This document shows positions 1-7,612 of a stretch of 55,248 nt of DNA, piece by piece. The notes below the pieces were generated by a model. It was not told the origin of the DNA. It searched no databases and worked only from the letters and a program-made list of their open reading frames with translations. The stretch covers positions 1 through 55,248 of the forward strand of contig DAOTXN010000183.1 of the NCBI GenBank assembly GCA_034435435.1, written 5' to 3'. The translations under genes were made by a program, and so were the position numbers. Positions within the stretch are counted from its first letter, which is position 1; every line of letters begins with the position of its first letter. This DNA comes from DAOTXN01 sp034435435. Its GTDB lineage: Bacteria; Chloroflexota; Anaerolineae; S140-20.

Positions 1-191
1 CTCCCCTGTGCAAGTTGTCGTCTCATCTTGACTACGTTGGAGTATTCTGCATCACGACAATCGCGATTTGGCTTGAACAACGATTATGGCGTTTTCTGGA
101 GTGGAAGCAACTCACTATACCGTAATTTCAGAAGACTCTAAATTAACGCTAGATTCACGCTGAAAAAACGCCGTGCGTATACAATCATAGC

Positions 192-422
192 ATGAATCTC
201 GCGCCAGGCAAACGAGAAGCGATGAAAAACACGCCCTATTACGCTTACCTGCTGCGTTTCTGGCGCGAGCACGAGTCGGGCTGGCGCTTTAGCCTGCAAG
301 ACCCGCACACCGAAACGCGGCGGGGTTTTGCCACGCTGGAAGAGTTGATCGCCTTTTTAGAAAGGCAGATGGAAAACGGCCAGTCGGAGGACCCGAGGAG
401 CATAAAACATGCAGCAGAATAA
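192..422 (+). CDS. Small hypothetical protein
   Basis: Encodes 76 residues (66 if the in-frame ATG at 222 is used). The core is rich in aromatic and charged residues (YYAYLLRFWREHESGW, then FATLEELIAFLERQ). I see no signal peptide, membrane segment or cysteine motif. The ATG at 192 lies 8 nt after a TATACA box at 178-183 with TTCACG at 154-159, which would make a leaderless mRNA; the ATG at 222 has only a weak GAGAAG ahead of it. The 3' end overlaps the following membrane-protein gene by 14 nt, so the two are probably co-transcribed. I do not recognise a function. The first 191 nt of the window hold no other feature I can support. Confidence 0.6.
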   Translation: MNLAPGKREAMKNTPYYAYLLRFWREHESGWRFSLQDPHTETRRGFATLEELIAFLERQMENGQSEDPRSIKHAAE

Positions 423-1242
423 CAACCCCTCTCTTGCGCCGCCCGTGCGCTTGTTTACCGTGATCGTCGCGCTGGTGCTGGCTGGCGGCAGCAGCTTGCT
501 CTTTGCCCCTGGCCTCATCAGCCAACGCTGGCTGTGGGCGTTGGCGCCGTTCAATACCCGCTTCCTGGGCGCCATCTACTTGACCGAGCTGGCAGCCATC
601 GGCGTGCTGGTGGTCGTCAATCGCTGGTCCCCGGCTCGACTGGTCCTGCCGCTGGCCTTTATTTTTACCGCCCTGGTCTCGCTCGTGTCGGTGCTGCATC
701 TCGACCGTTTTGATGTCCAGCGGCTGGCGACCTGGGCCTGGTTCGTCCTTTACGTTGGCTCGGCCGGGGTTACGGCGTACCTGCTGTGGCGCTATCGCCG
801 CCTGGCTCCGGCCGACCCTACCCTGCCTGCGCGCGGCTGGCAGCGGTATTTCCAAGCGCAAGGCGGCATCATGGGCTTTTACGGTCTAGGATTGTTGCTC
901 CTGCCGGCCACTTTCAGCGCCGTCTGGCCCTGGTCAATAGACCCTTTCCACGCCCAGATGTACAGCGCCATCTTTATCATATACGCGGCCGGAGCCTACA
1001 TCCTGTTGCGGGCCGCCGCGCCCCTGGAATTCTTTACATTGGGCCTGGCTCAAAGTCTGTTCGGCTGGGGCGTTATCCTGGGCGTCGTGATCGTGGATGC
1101 CAGCATGCATCGGGTGGATTGGTCAGCGTGGAGCGTGTGGGTGTGGATGGCGGCGTTTGCCGGGTTGGGCGGGGCGGGCCTGGCGATGATCTGGCAAGCC
1201 TGGGCCGCGCGCAAACGAGTCAAGTGTGGAGGAAACCTGTAA
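409..1242 (+). CDS. Polytopic membrane protein, first of a tandem pair
   Basis: Encodes 277 residues with roughly eight hydrophobic segments and short charged loops, so an inner-membrane protein. GAGGAG at 391-396 precedes the ATG by about 12 nt. Its two halves look alike: each contains a proline-containing LLFAPG / LLLPAT type helix end, a Trp-rich loop and a following Gly-Ala-Tyr helix (FNTRFLGAIYL and FIIYAAGAYIL). The same pattern recurs in the next gene, suggesting duplication within and between the genes. It ends in TAA, whose last A begins the ATG of the next gene, so the two are translationally coupled. No catalytic motif is visible and I do not recognise a family. Confidence 0.8.
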   Translation: MQQNNNPSLAPPVRLFTVIVALVLAGGSSLLFAPGLISQRWLWALAPFNTRFLGAIYLTELAAIGVLVVVNRWSPARLVLPLAFIFTALVSLVSVLHLDRFDVQRLATWAWFVLYVGSAGVTAYLLWRYRRLAPADPTLPARGWQRYFQAQGGIMGFYGLGLLLLPATFSAVWPWSIDPFHAQMYSAIFIIYAAGAYILLRAAAPLEFFTLGLAQSLFGWGVILGVVIVDASMHRVDWSAWSVWVWMAAFAGLGGAGLAMIWQAWAARKRVKCGGNL

Positions 1243-2087
1243 TGAAGCAAATTGGAACCCCTGTTACCGACAATGCGCATCTCTCGTCGCTCTCTCGCGG
1301 ACTGGTGGCCGCCGCCGCCGCCGTCTTTGGATTGTTGGGCCTGGTCTTGTTCGTCGCGCCCGCATGGTCGGCGGCGCATTTCCCGTGGAAGATTTCGGCG
1401 CTGGTGGCGATGACCATGGGCGGCTGGTATCTGGGCAGCGCGGCCATGGCCGGACTGGTGGCCTATCATCGCCGCTGGAACTTGATCTACGCCAGCGCGC
1501 TGTACGTCGGCGTGTTCGGTGTGAGCGAGGCTGCCGTGCTGGTGGTGCACAACGATAAGCTCAAGCTGGAGGCCGCGCTGGCCTGGCCCTACATTGGGAT
1601 GCTGGCGCTGGCCATTCTGGCGTCAGCGTCCATCCTGCTAGACTGGGCGCGCCAGCGCCCCAAGCTGGCCGACGAGGGCCTGCCCGCGCCGAGGTGGGTG
1701 CGTGTTATCGTCGTGGCCTTTGTCGTGTTTGTGTTCCTTTTGGCGGGCGTCGCCTTCAGCGGGCATTGGACGGGTCTGAAGGGCGTGATTTTCCCCGAGC
1801 CGTTGACGCTGTTTACGCTGCGCAGTTTTGGCGCGTTCTATTTTTCGCTGGCCGTCTCTGCGCTGGCCTTCTGGCGCGTGCGGCGTTTGGCCGCCGTCAC
1901 CGTGCACGTGCGCGGCGGCCTGACGATGATCGTGCTCATCACCGCCGCTGCACTGGTTTATCGGGGTTCTTTTGACTTTACCGAGCATCCCTTTCAGTCT
2001 ATTTATCTGGGCGTCTATCTGGCCGCGATGCTCTTGGCGCTGTTTTATTTGTGGTATGAGCATGCGCGGCGTGTATATTCAAAATAG
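1242..2087 (+). CDS. Polytopic membrane protein, second of a tandem pair
   Basis: Encodes 281 residues with about eight membrane segments. The start ATG overlaps the previous stop (TAATG) and GGAGGAA at 1229-1235 is its ribosome-binding site. Like its neighbour, it has two similar halves: LFVAPAW...GGWYLGSAAMAG near the start and VIFPEP...FGAFYFSLAVSALA in the second half. The pair followed by a lipoprotein looks like one small envelope operon. No charged residues are conserved within the helices in a way that suggests a transporter class, and I assign no function. Confidence 0.8.
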   Translation: MKQIGTPVTDNAHLSSLSRGLVAAAAAVFGLLGLVLFVAPAWSAAHFPWKISALVAMTMGGWYLGSAAMAGLVAYHRRWNLIYASALYVGVFGVSEAAVLVVHNDKLKLEAALAWPYIGMLALAILASASILLDWARQRPKLADEGLPAPRWVRVIVVAFVVFVFLLAGVAFSGHWTGLKGVIFPEPLTLFTLRSFGAFYFSLAVSALAFWRVRRLAAVTVHVRGGLTMIVLITAAALVYRGSFDFTEHPFQSIYLGVYLAAMLLALFYLWYEHARRVYSK

Positions 2088-2097
2088 GAGAAAAAAG

Positions 2098-2589
2098 ATG
2101 AAACGATTACTGCTTGTGACTTTCGCTTTGCTACTGTTAGCCGGATGTGGCGACGAGGCTGTGTCCAAAAAATTCGACGTCTCGCTGTACGTCGGGACCT
2201 ACGTGGGCACGTGGACGAACAGCGCCACTGGCGCCACCGGCGCCGCCCGCATCGAGATCGCCGCAGACACCGCCGCGCGCACAGCGTCGCTGACCATCGA
2301 CTTTGACGGCAACTATCTCGGCCTGGACAATCCCCCCGCTATGGCATTGAGCGGCGTCTACGACGACGACAAGGCCACCGTCAAAGGTCAGAGCGAGCTG
2401 TTCGGCGCGTATGACGTAACCATCGACGCCGACGGCAAAATCGTCGGCGTGATGAAGGGGCTGGCGGGCGGGTTGATCCCCGAGATGACCTACACCGGCG
2501 CCCTCACCCGCGACCGGCTCGACGCGGATTATACGGTCAAGTTCGCCGACGGCCGGGTGGTGAATTCAATCCTGCGCATGGAAAAGTAA
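2098..2589 (+). CDS. Small secreted lipoprotein
   Basis: Encodes 163 residues. A lipoprotein signal is clear: MKRLLL, a hydrophobic stretch and the lipobox LLAGC around residues 15-19, so the mature protein begins at Cys19 and is anchored in the membrane outer face. The remainder is rich in Gly, Thr, Asp and alternating hydrophobics (GTYVGTWTNSATG; GKIVGVMKGLAGG), which suggests an all-beta fold. The start was chosen for its signal peptide and for AGGAG at 2086-2090, 10 nt after the membrane-protein stop. It is the last gene of the 192-2589 operon. Function unknown. Confidence 0.78.
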   Translation: MKRLLLVTFALLLLAGCGDEAVSKKFDVSLYVGTYVGTWTNSATGATGAARIEIAADTAARTASLTIDFDGNYLGLDNPPAMALSGVYDDDKATVKGQSELFGAYDVTIDADGKIVGVMKGLAGGLIPEMTYTGALTRDRLDADYTVKFADGRVVNSILRMEK

Positions 2590-2596
2590 AGGTTTT

Positions 2597-2644
2597 TCGC
2601 CAATCACTCGGCCGCGCCGACGGCGGCGGGCGAGTGACTGGCGA
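2597..2644. terminator. Long hairpin after the lipoprotein gene
   Basis: TCGCCAATCACTCG at 2597-2610 pairs with CGAGTGACTGGCGA at 2631-2644 (14 bp, one mismatch), 7 nt after the lipoprotein stop. There is no U-run after it on the plus strand, so it may be an mRNA-protecting structure or a weak terminator. Confidence 0.45.
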
Positions 2645-2661
2645 CCTATGAAAAATTCCCC

Positions 2662-2690
2662 TTGCCCCTCCGCGCCTCTTGCGATATAAT
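2662..2690 (+). promoter_or_regulatory. Sigma70-type promoter of amrS
   Basis: TTGCCC at 2662-2667, 17 nt spacer, consensus TATAAT at 2685-2690. A transcription start near 2697 rules out start codons further upstream and supports the GTG at 2728 (or 2716). Confidence 0.7.
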
Positions 2691-2727
2691 TCATACTAGA
2701 TTAGTCCGATTTTTCGTGGGGCGCGCG

Positions 2728-3852
2728 GTGAAAGAGAGCCTGGAACAACTGCTGGACAGCCTGACGGTCGAGGGCGAGTTGTATGAGCGCCTGCCCGACA
2801 ACGCCGTGCGGTGCTACGCCTGCGGGCATCACTGCCTCATTCGGGAGGGGCGGCGCGGCATCTGCAAGGTGCGTTTTAACCAGGGCGGTGAGCTGCGCGT
2901 GCCTCACGGTTACGTGGGCGCGCTGCAATGCGACCCGACGGAAAAAAAGCCCTTTTTTCATATCTATCCCGGTTCAGATACCCTGACGTTCGGCATGCTA
3001 GGATGTGATTTCCACTGCCCTTACTGCCAGAACTGGGTCACCAGCCAGGCCCTGCGCGACCCGCTCTCAGAAACGTCTGGCGCTCGCCCCCGGCAGGTCA
3101 CGCCGGGCGAACTGGTCCAGGCCGGGTTGCGCATGGGGGCCAAACTGGTGGGCAGCTCTTACAACGAGCCGCTCATCACCAGCGAATGGGCCGTGGCGGT
3201 GTTCAAGGAGGCGCAAAAGCACGGCCTGGGGTGCGTCTATATCTCCAACGGCAACGTCACCCGCGAGGCGCTGGCGTACATCCGTCCTCACCTCATTGGC
3301 TACAAGATTGACCTGAAATCCATGTCAGATAAAAACTACCCCCAATTGGGCGGCGTTCTGCAAAATACCCTCGACGGCATCCGATGGGTGCACGAGATGG
3401 GCCTGTGGCTAGAGGTGGTCACACTGGTGATCCCCGGCTTTAACGACAGCACGCAGGAGTTGATGGACGCAGCCCGCTATCTAGCGAGTATCTCGCCCGA
3501 CATCCCCTGGCACGTGACGGCCTTTCACAAAGATTACCAAATGACCGACCCCGACAACACCACCGCCGAGCATCTCATCCGCGCCGCCGAGATCGGCCTG
3601 GAAGCCGGGCTGCGCTACGTGTACGCCGGCAATCTGCCGGGCGAGGTGGGCGAGTACGAGAACACCTACTGCCCCCACTGCCGCCAGGTGCTGATCGAGC
3701 GCTTTGGCTACGTGATCCTGGGCTACCATCTCACCGACGATGGGCGTTGTCCGGCCTGCGCGACGGCCATCGCTGGCGTCTGGTCCCGGCGCGACGAGGT
3801 GCGCCTGGGCCGCCCAGAGGACCTCTTTTTTCGCGCGCCGCGCTCGGTTTGA
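2728..3852 (+). CDS. amrS: Radical SAM enzyme AmrS (AmmeMemoRadiSam system)
   Basis: Encodes 374 residues of the PflA-like radical SAM family called AmrS. The [4Fe-4S]/SAM motif is C93-x3-C97-x2-C100 in GCDFHCPYCQNW. An N-terminal cysteine set (C29, C32, C36, C46) and a C-terminal CPHC...CPAC zinc-ribbon-like pair are also typical of this subfamily. The family usually occurs with Memo and AMMECR1 proteins; the substrate is unresolved in general. Here it has its own promoter and stands alone. GTG at 2728 was chosen because the promoter lies at 2662-2690; GTG at 2716 is the alternative. The family is confident, the reaction unknown. Confidence 0.9.
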   Translation: MKESLEQLLDSLTVEGELYERLPDNAVRCYACGHHCLIREGRRGICKVRFNQGGELRVPHGYVGALQCDPTEKKPFFHIYPGSDTLTFGMLGCDFHCPYCQNWVTSQALRDPLSETSGARPRQVTPGELVQAGLRMGAKLVGSSYNEPLITSEWAVAVFKEAQKHGLGCVYISNGNVTREALAYIRPHLIGYKIDLKSMSDKNYPQLGGVLQNTLDGIRWVHEMGLWLEVVTLVIPGFNDSTQELMDAARYLASISPDIPWHVTAFHKDYQMTDPDNTTAEHLIRAAEIGLEAGLRYVYAGNLPGEVGEYENTYCPHCRQVLIERFGYVILGYHLTDDGRCPACATAIAGVWSRRDEVRLGRPEDLFFRAPRSV

Positions 3853-3877
3853 CCGCTGACCGCCTCTCCACTATAAT
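3849..3877 (+). promoter_or_regulatory. Promoter giving a probable leaderless rlmI mRNA
   Basis: TTGACC at 3849-3854 overlaps the end of amrS; the spacer is 17 nt and TATAAT lies at 3872-3877. The ATG at 3884 is only 6 nt beyond the -10 box, so transcription should begin at or next to the start codon, and no Shine-Dalgarno is possible. Confidence 0.7.
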
Positions 3878-3883
3878 CCGGCT

Positions 3884-4858
3884 ATGATCTCCAGGCACAT
3901 GCTAGCGCTAAACGCTGCGTGGGAGCGCCGCGCGCCGTTGACCCATGCGACCGACACCAACGCTTATCGCCTGCTGAATCGCGCCGGCGATGGCTTTCCC
4001 GACCTCAGCGTGGACCGTTACGCCGACGTGTTGGTAGCCAACATTTATAGCCAGGGTGCGCAGGTGCGGCCTCCCCACGATCTTTTGCACACTTTGGCCG
4101 ACTATACCGGCGCGCGGGCGGTGTACGTTAAATACCGACCGGTCCAGGCCAGCGCCCTCGATCCGCAGACCCGCGACGAACTGGCCCCGGCCGAACCGCT
4201 GCTGGGCCAGGCGGTGGACAGCGTGCAGGTGTGCGAGAACGGTCTGCATTTCATCGTCCGCCCGGGCCAGGGGTTGAACACCGGCCTCTTTTTGGACATG
4301 CGCCAGGTGCGCGTCCTGGTGCGCGAGCAGGCGGCCGGCAAAACCGTACTGAACTGTTTTGCCTACACGTGCGCCTTTGGAGTGGCGGCGCTGCGCGGCG
4401 GCGCGGCGCGCGTGCTCAACCTGGACATCTCGCGCCGTTACCTGGAGTGGGGCAAACAAAACGTCGAGTTGAACGGCCAAACGCCGCCGCCGACCGATTT
4501 TGTGGCGGGCGACGTGTTTGACTGGCTGGGGCGCTTTAATCGGCGCGGGCAAAAATTCGATTGGGTCATCCTAGACCCGCCCAGCTATTCTACGACCCAC
4601 GAGACCCGCTTTTCGGTCGAGCGCGATTATGCCCGGCTGGTGTCGCTGGCGGCGGGTGTGGTACAAAAAGGGGGCGCGCTCATCGCCTGCACCAATTACC
4701 AGCAATGGCCGCGCAAGGCTTTTATGGCTCGCGTGCGCGAGGGGTTGCGAGGGTTTCCGGCGCGTATCGTCCGCGCCGAACACGAGCCGGCGCTCGACTT
4801 TCCACTCGCGCCGGGAACAGAGCCGTATCTCAAGGTGTGCGTGGCCCAATTCCCGTAG
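3884..4858 (+). CDS. Class I SAM-dependent rRNA (cytosine-C5) methyltransferase, RlmI-like
   Basis: Encodes 324 residues. The N-terminal part (HATDTNAYRLLNRAGDGFPD, then SVDRYADVLV) is the RNA-binding half of the RlmI/YccW-type family. The C-terminal Rossmann domain has a SAM motif (VLNCFAYTCAFGVAALRGGA) and the catalytic DPPSYS around residue 230. The family methylates 23S rRNA cytosine C5 in known members; the exact target here is inferred. It is transcribed from its own leaderless-type promoter and converges on the SpoU-type methyltransferase gene with 10 nt between stops, so two RNA methyltransferases face each other. Confidence 0.85.
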   Translation: MISRHMLALNAAWERRAPLTHATDTNAYRLLNRAGDGFPDLSVDRYADVLVANIYSQGAQVRPPHDLLHTLADYTGARAVYVKYRPVQASALDPQTRDELAPAEPLLGQAVDSVQVCENGLHFIVRPGQGLNTGLFLDMRQVRVLVREQAAGKTVLNCFAYTCAFGVAALRGGAARVLNLDISRRYLEWGKQNVELNGQTPPPTDFVAGDVFDWLGRFNRRGQKFDWVILDPPSYSTTHETRFSVERDYARLVSLAAGVVQKGGALIACTNYQQWPRKAFMARVREGLRGFPARIVRAEHEPALDFPLAPGTEPYLKVCVAQFP

Positions 4859-4868
4859 CCGCTGCAGT

Positions 4869-5675
4869 TTAGCCTGCGTCGGCTCCCAGTTTGTCCAACA
4901 TCGTGTACAGCATAATCCCCGCCGCGACAGCCAGGTTGAGCGAGCTGACCCGCCCGCGCATGGGCAGGCAGATGAGCTGCTCGCACACCGCCGCCTGCGC
5001 GGGCGACAGCCCTTCGCGCTCGCTGCCCAGCAGCAAAATGAACGGGCGCTCATACCCGGCGACGGCCCGATAATCTACCGAGCCGTGCGCCGACGTGCCA
5101 TAGATATGATAGGCGTGTTGCTGCGCCCACTGCGCCCACTCGTCAAAAGACGCACTGACCAGCGGATGCCAAAACAGCGCCCCCATGCTGGCCCGCACGG
5201 CGCTGGGATGGTACGGGTCCACGCTGCTATCCAGGAGCAACAGCCCGCCGGCCCCCACCGCGTCTACAGTGCGCAGAATCGCCCCCACGTTGCCGGGGTC
5301 CTGCGGAGCGACCAGCGCCACTCCCCACGCCAGGTTGTGCGGGTTTAGTTCCTTCAAGCTCGTCCGGCGCTGCCGGGCGACGGCGAGCATACCCTGCGGG
5401 TCCTGCTTTTCAGCCAACGTAGCCAACACCCCGGCCGTCGTGGAGTAACATGGAACGCCGCCGACCGCAGCCTGCTCGATCAAGCGGTAGGCAAAGGGGC
5501 TATTTAGCAAATCGGGCGCGTAGCACAGGTATTCGGCCACGCCGGCGGCCACGGCCTCGCCCACGTGGAAAATGCCCTCCACCAGGAACAAGCCGCTTGC
5601 CTCGCGTTGCTTGCGCTGCCGCAGCGCCCGCATGTGTTTGATCTTGGGGTTGTGACGACTGGTTATCTGGATCAT
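4869..5675 (-). CDS. SpoU/TrmH-family RNA 2'-O-methyltransferase
   Basis: Encodes 268 residues. An N-terminal substrate-binding region (ITSRHNPKIKHMRALRQRK, LVEGIFHVGEAV) resembles RlmB/TsnR-type 23S rRNA methyltransferases. The three SPOUT motifs are present: DPGNVGAILRT, LLLGSEREGLS and LPMRGRVSSLNLAVAAG. The enzyme transfers a methyl group from SAM to a ribose 2'-OH in rRNA or tRNA. The ATG at 5675 was chosen because the family begins here and because a good promoter sits just ahead; longer in-frame starts lie upstream of that promoter. The target nucleotide cannot be read from sequence. Confidence 0.88.
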   Translation of the reverse strand: MIQITSRHNPKIKHMRALRQRKQREASGLFLVEGIFHVGEAVAAGVAEYLCYAPDLLNSPFAYRLIEQAAVGGVPCYSTTAGVLATLAEKQDPQGMLAVARQRRTSLKELNPHNLAWGVALVAPQDPGNVGAILRTVDAVGAGGLLLLDSSVDPYHPSAVRASMGALFWHPLVSASFDEWAQWAQQHAYHIYGTSAHGSVDYRAVAGYERPFILLLGSEREGLSPAQAAVCEQLICLPMRGRVSSLNLAVAAGIMLYTMLDKLGADAG

Positions 5676-5682
5676 CCCGACC

Positions 5683-5711
5683 ATTATAGCGCATCCCAGA
5701 CCGTGTGACAA
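5683..5711 (-). promoter_or_regulatory. Promoter of the SpoU-type methyltransferase, probably leaderless
   Basis: Read on the minus strand: TTGTCA (5711-5706), 17 nt spacer, TATAAT (5688-5683). The ATG at 5675 follows 7 nt after the -10 box. Confidence 0.72.
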
Positions 5712-5727
5712 AAAGTGACGCTTTACC

Positions 5728-5756
5728 TTGACGCCCTGTCCCCATTCGATTAAAAT
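5728..5756 (+). promoter_or_regulatory. Divergent promoter of the pterin dehydratase gene
   Basis: TTGACG at 5728-5733, 17 nt spacer, TAAAAT at 5751-5756. It stands back to back with the minus-strand promoter at 5683-5711 and leaves a leader of about 60 nt before the ATG at 5821. Confidence 0.65.
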
Positions 5757-5820
5757 TCCTTCCACAAATTAGAGTAAAAGACTCGGAATTGTGTTCAAAG
5801 ACGTATGGAGCGCGTGAGCG

Positions 5821-6165
5821 ATGGAAAAACTGGTGGAAATCAAATGTATCCCATGCCGTGGAGATGAACCCCCAGCGACCGACGCCGAGATCGTTGAATT
5901 TCATACCCAGGCGCCCGACTGGATAGTTATCGAACGAGACGGCATCAAGCGTCTGGAGCGCGCTTTCAAGTTCAAGAACTTTGTGCAAGCCCTCGCGTTC
6001 ACTAACCGAGTGGGCGACATCGCGGAAACACAGGGCCATCATCCCGCGCTGCTGACCGAGTGGGGGCGCGTCACCGTCACGTGGTGGACGCACAAGATCA
6101 AGGGCCTGCACCGCAACGATTTTGTAATGGCGGCCAAAACGGACCAACTGTACGCCGGGGATTAA
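5821..6165 (+). CDS. Pterin-4a-carbinolamine dehydratase (PhhB/DCoH family)
   Basis: Encodes 114 residues, the usual length. The enzyme dehydrates 4a-hydroxytetrahydropterin and so recycles pterin cofactors; in some bacteria homologues support molybdopterin metabolism. The active-site signature is visible: GHHP with H73, H74 and P75, then WGRVTVTW and the third histidine in THKIKGL at H91. No phenylalanine hydroxylase gene lies nearby, so the physiological pterin is uncertain. It has its own promoter and is followed 39 nt later by the zinc-ribbon/NHL gene, which may share its transcript. Confidence 0.9.
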   Translation: MEKLVEIKCIPCRGDEPPATDAEIVEFHTQAPDWIVIERDGIKRLERAFKFKNFVQALAFTNRVGDIAETQGHHPALLTEWGRVTVTWWTHKIKGLHRNDFVMAAKTDQLYAGD

Positions 6166-6204
6166 ATTATCCCACTGATGACGAGAACGAAAGTGAGGAC
6201 AGCG

Positions 6205-7431
6205 ATGCGAGAAACCCGATCATTCAACTGCTCCGAGTGCGGCGCACCCATCAACTTTGAAGGTGAGCGCCTGCAAGTGAAATGCGCCTACTGTGGCAAT
6301 ATGGTCTTGGTGCCAGAAGAACTGCGGGCGCGACCGGCGCAAGCCGCGCCGCAGGTCGTGATTATGCCGGCTGCGCCAATGACCACGCTCGACTCCGCGA
6401 CGGCCAAAAAGGTGGCCGGCGGCGTCGGCTGTAGCGTGGTCTTGACGGCGCTCATTCCGTTGCTGATTCTTGGCGCGGTCGCATATTTTGTGATCAATGA
6501 CGTGTTGCCCGGCGCCAAGTCGCTCACCGATGGTTTGACAACCCGCCTGCCCACCATCCAGGCCTCGCCCACGCCGGGCTTTGCCTGGCTCGAAAGCAGC
6601 TTTGCGGGCCAGGGTACCGGTCCTGGCTTGTTTCAAGACGTGCGTCTGATCGCCCTGGACGGTCAGGGCAACCTCTACGCGGCCGAATATGACACGCTGC
6701 GCATTCAAAAGTTCGACAATGCAGGCCAGTACGTGAGCGGTTGGACCATAGACGAACAACCGACGATTGACGCCTATCGCAAGCGCGGGCCAGACGCCAT
6801 CGCTGCCGACGCCGACGGTCACGTGTACGCGCTGTGGGACCGCTCGCTGCTCAAGTACGACGGCGCGAGCGGCGAATTATTGGCCCGCTTTGCGCTCGAA
6901 AACGGAGAACTGGGCAGCCACATGGTCGTCTATAAGGACACGCTGATCGCCTTTGCCGACACCGGCTTTGACGACACGTTATTGTGGATCGACACTAATT
7001 CGGGCCAGGTGGTGCGGCGCGTCCCCAAGCTGCTCAGCTCTATTGCCGACGACGACTTGTTCGCGGACCAGATGAAACTGGCCGTGGACGGTCTGGGCAA
7101 TCTGTTTGTGCTGTATTCCTTCCCAGACAAACACCAGGGAGTTTATCGCTTTTCGCCCGAAGGCCAATACGTGGACCGGTTCAGCCCGCAGCCCGAGGGC
7201 GGCAGCCTGTCTCCTACCGTCGAGGGTATCGCCGTGGACAATCAGAGTCGCGTCTATGTCGGCCACACCTTGCAGATCAGCGTGTTCGATACCGACGGCC
7301 GCTTCCTGCACGCCATTCCGGGCGAGCTGTACGAGAACGTCAGCTCGGAATTTAGAATTGACCAAAACAACAACATCTTTGTGCTCAATCGCAGCGCGGT
7401 CAAGATTTTCAAACTGAGCGTGACCCAATAG
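6205..7431 (+). CDS. Zinc-ribbon, single-pass membrane, NHL-repeat protein
   Basis: Encodes 408 residues. An N-terminal zinc ribbon (C9-x2-C12 and C27-x2-C30, in CSECG and CAYCGN) is followed by a Pro/Ala linker and one hydrophobic segment around residues 75-103. The extracytoplasmic part is an NHL/six-bladed-propeller type domain: recurring units such as IALDGQGNLYAAEYDTLRIQ, IAADADGHVYAL, LAVDGLGNLFVLY and IAVDNQSRVYVG. The topology is therefore zinc ribbon inside, propeller outside. The start MRETRS was preferred because GAGGAC lies just upstream. Propellers of this kind bind ligands or proteins; the partner is unknown. Confidence 0.82.
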   Translation: MRETRSFNCSECGAPINFEGERLQVKCAYCGNMVLVPEELRARPAQAAPQVVIMPAAPMTTLDSATAKKVAGGVGCSVVLTALIPLLILGAVAYFVINDVLPGAKSLTDGLTTRLPTIQASPTPGFAWLESSFAGQGTGPGLFQDVRLIALDGQGNLYAAEYDTLRIQKFDNAGQYVSGWTIDEQPTIDAYRKRGPDAIAADADGHVYALWDRSLLKYDGASGELLARFALENGELGSHMVVYKDTLIAFADTGFDDTLLWIDTNSGQVVRRVPKLLSSIADDDLFADQMKLAVDGLGNLFVLYSFPDKHQGVYRFSPEGQYVDRFSPQPEGGSLSPTVEGIAVDNQSRVYVGHTLQISVFDTDGRFLHAIPGELYENVSSEFRIDQNNNIFVLNRSAVKIFKLSVTQ

Positions 7432-7453
7432 TATTGGCTCAGGCAAGGCCCTT

Positions 7454-7556
7454 TTTTACCGCAGAGAACGCGGAAAACGCAGAGGAAGAAGATGAAAAGC
7501 GGCATAGATGATAGAAAATTTCTGCGTTCGCTGCGCCCTCGGCGGTTCAATCCTTT
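7454..7556. repeat. Imperfect inverted-repeat intergenic element
   Basis: Left arm: TTTACCGCAGAGAACGCGG and ACGCAGAGGAAG (about 7454-7489); right arm: TTTCTGCGTTCGCTGCGCCC and TCGGCGGTTCAA (about 7518-7550). ACGCAGAG-type short repeats read in opposite directions and the ends are ACCGC / GCGGT. It fills most of the 181 nt between the NHL gene and the DUF3592 gene. A similar style of element lies at 18655-18718. Confidence 0.5.
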
Positions 7557-7612
7557 ATATCCCTGAGCAATGACACCCAATAAACGTGAATCGTTGAGCG
7601 AGGGAATAGGCG

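Noticed and set aside
289..861. Minus-strand frame of 190 residues over the first two genes
   Set aside because: It is an antisense shadow of genes with convincing membrane-protein and coupling signals; its product is Arg/Gln/His-rich low-complexity sequence.
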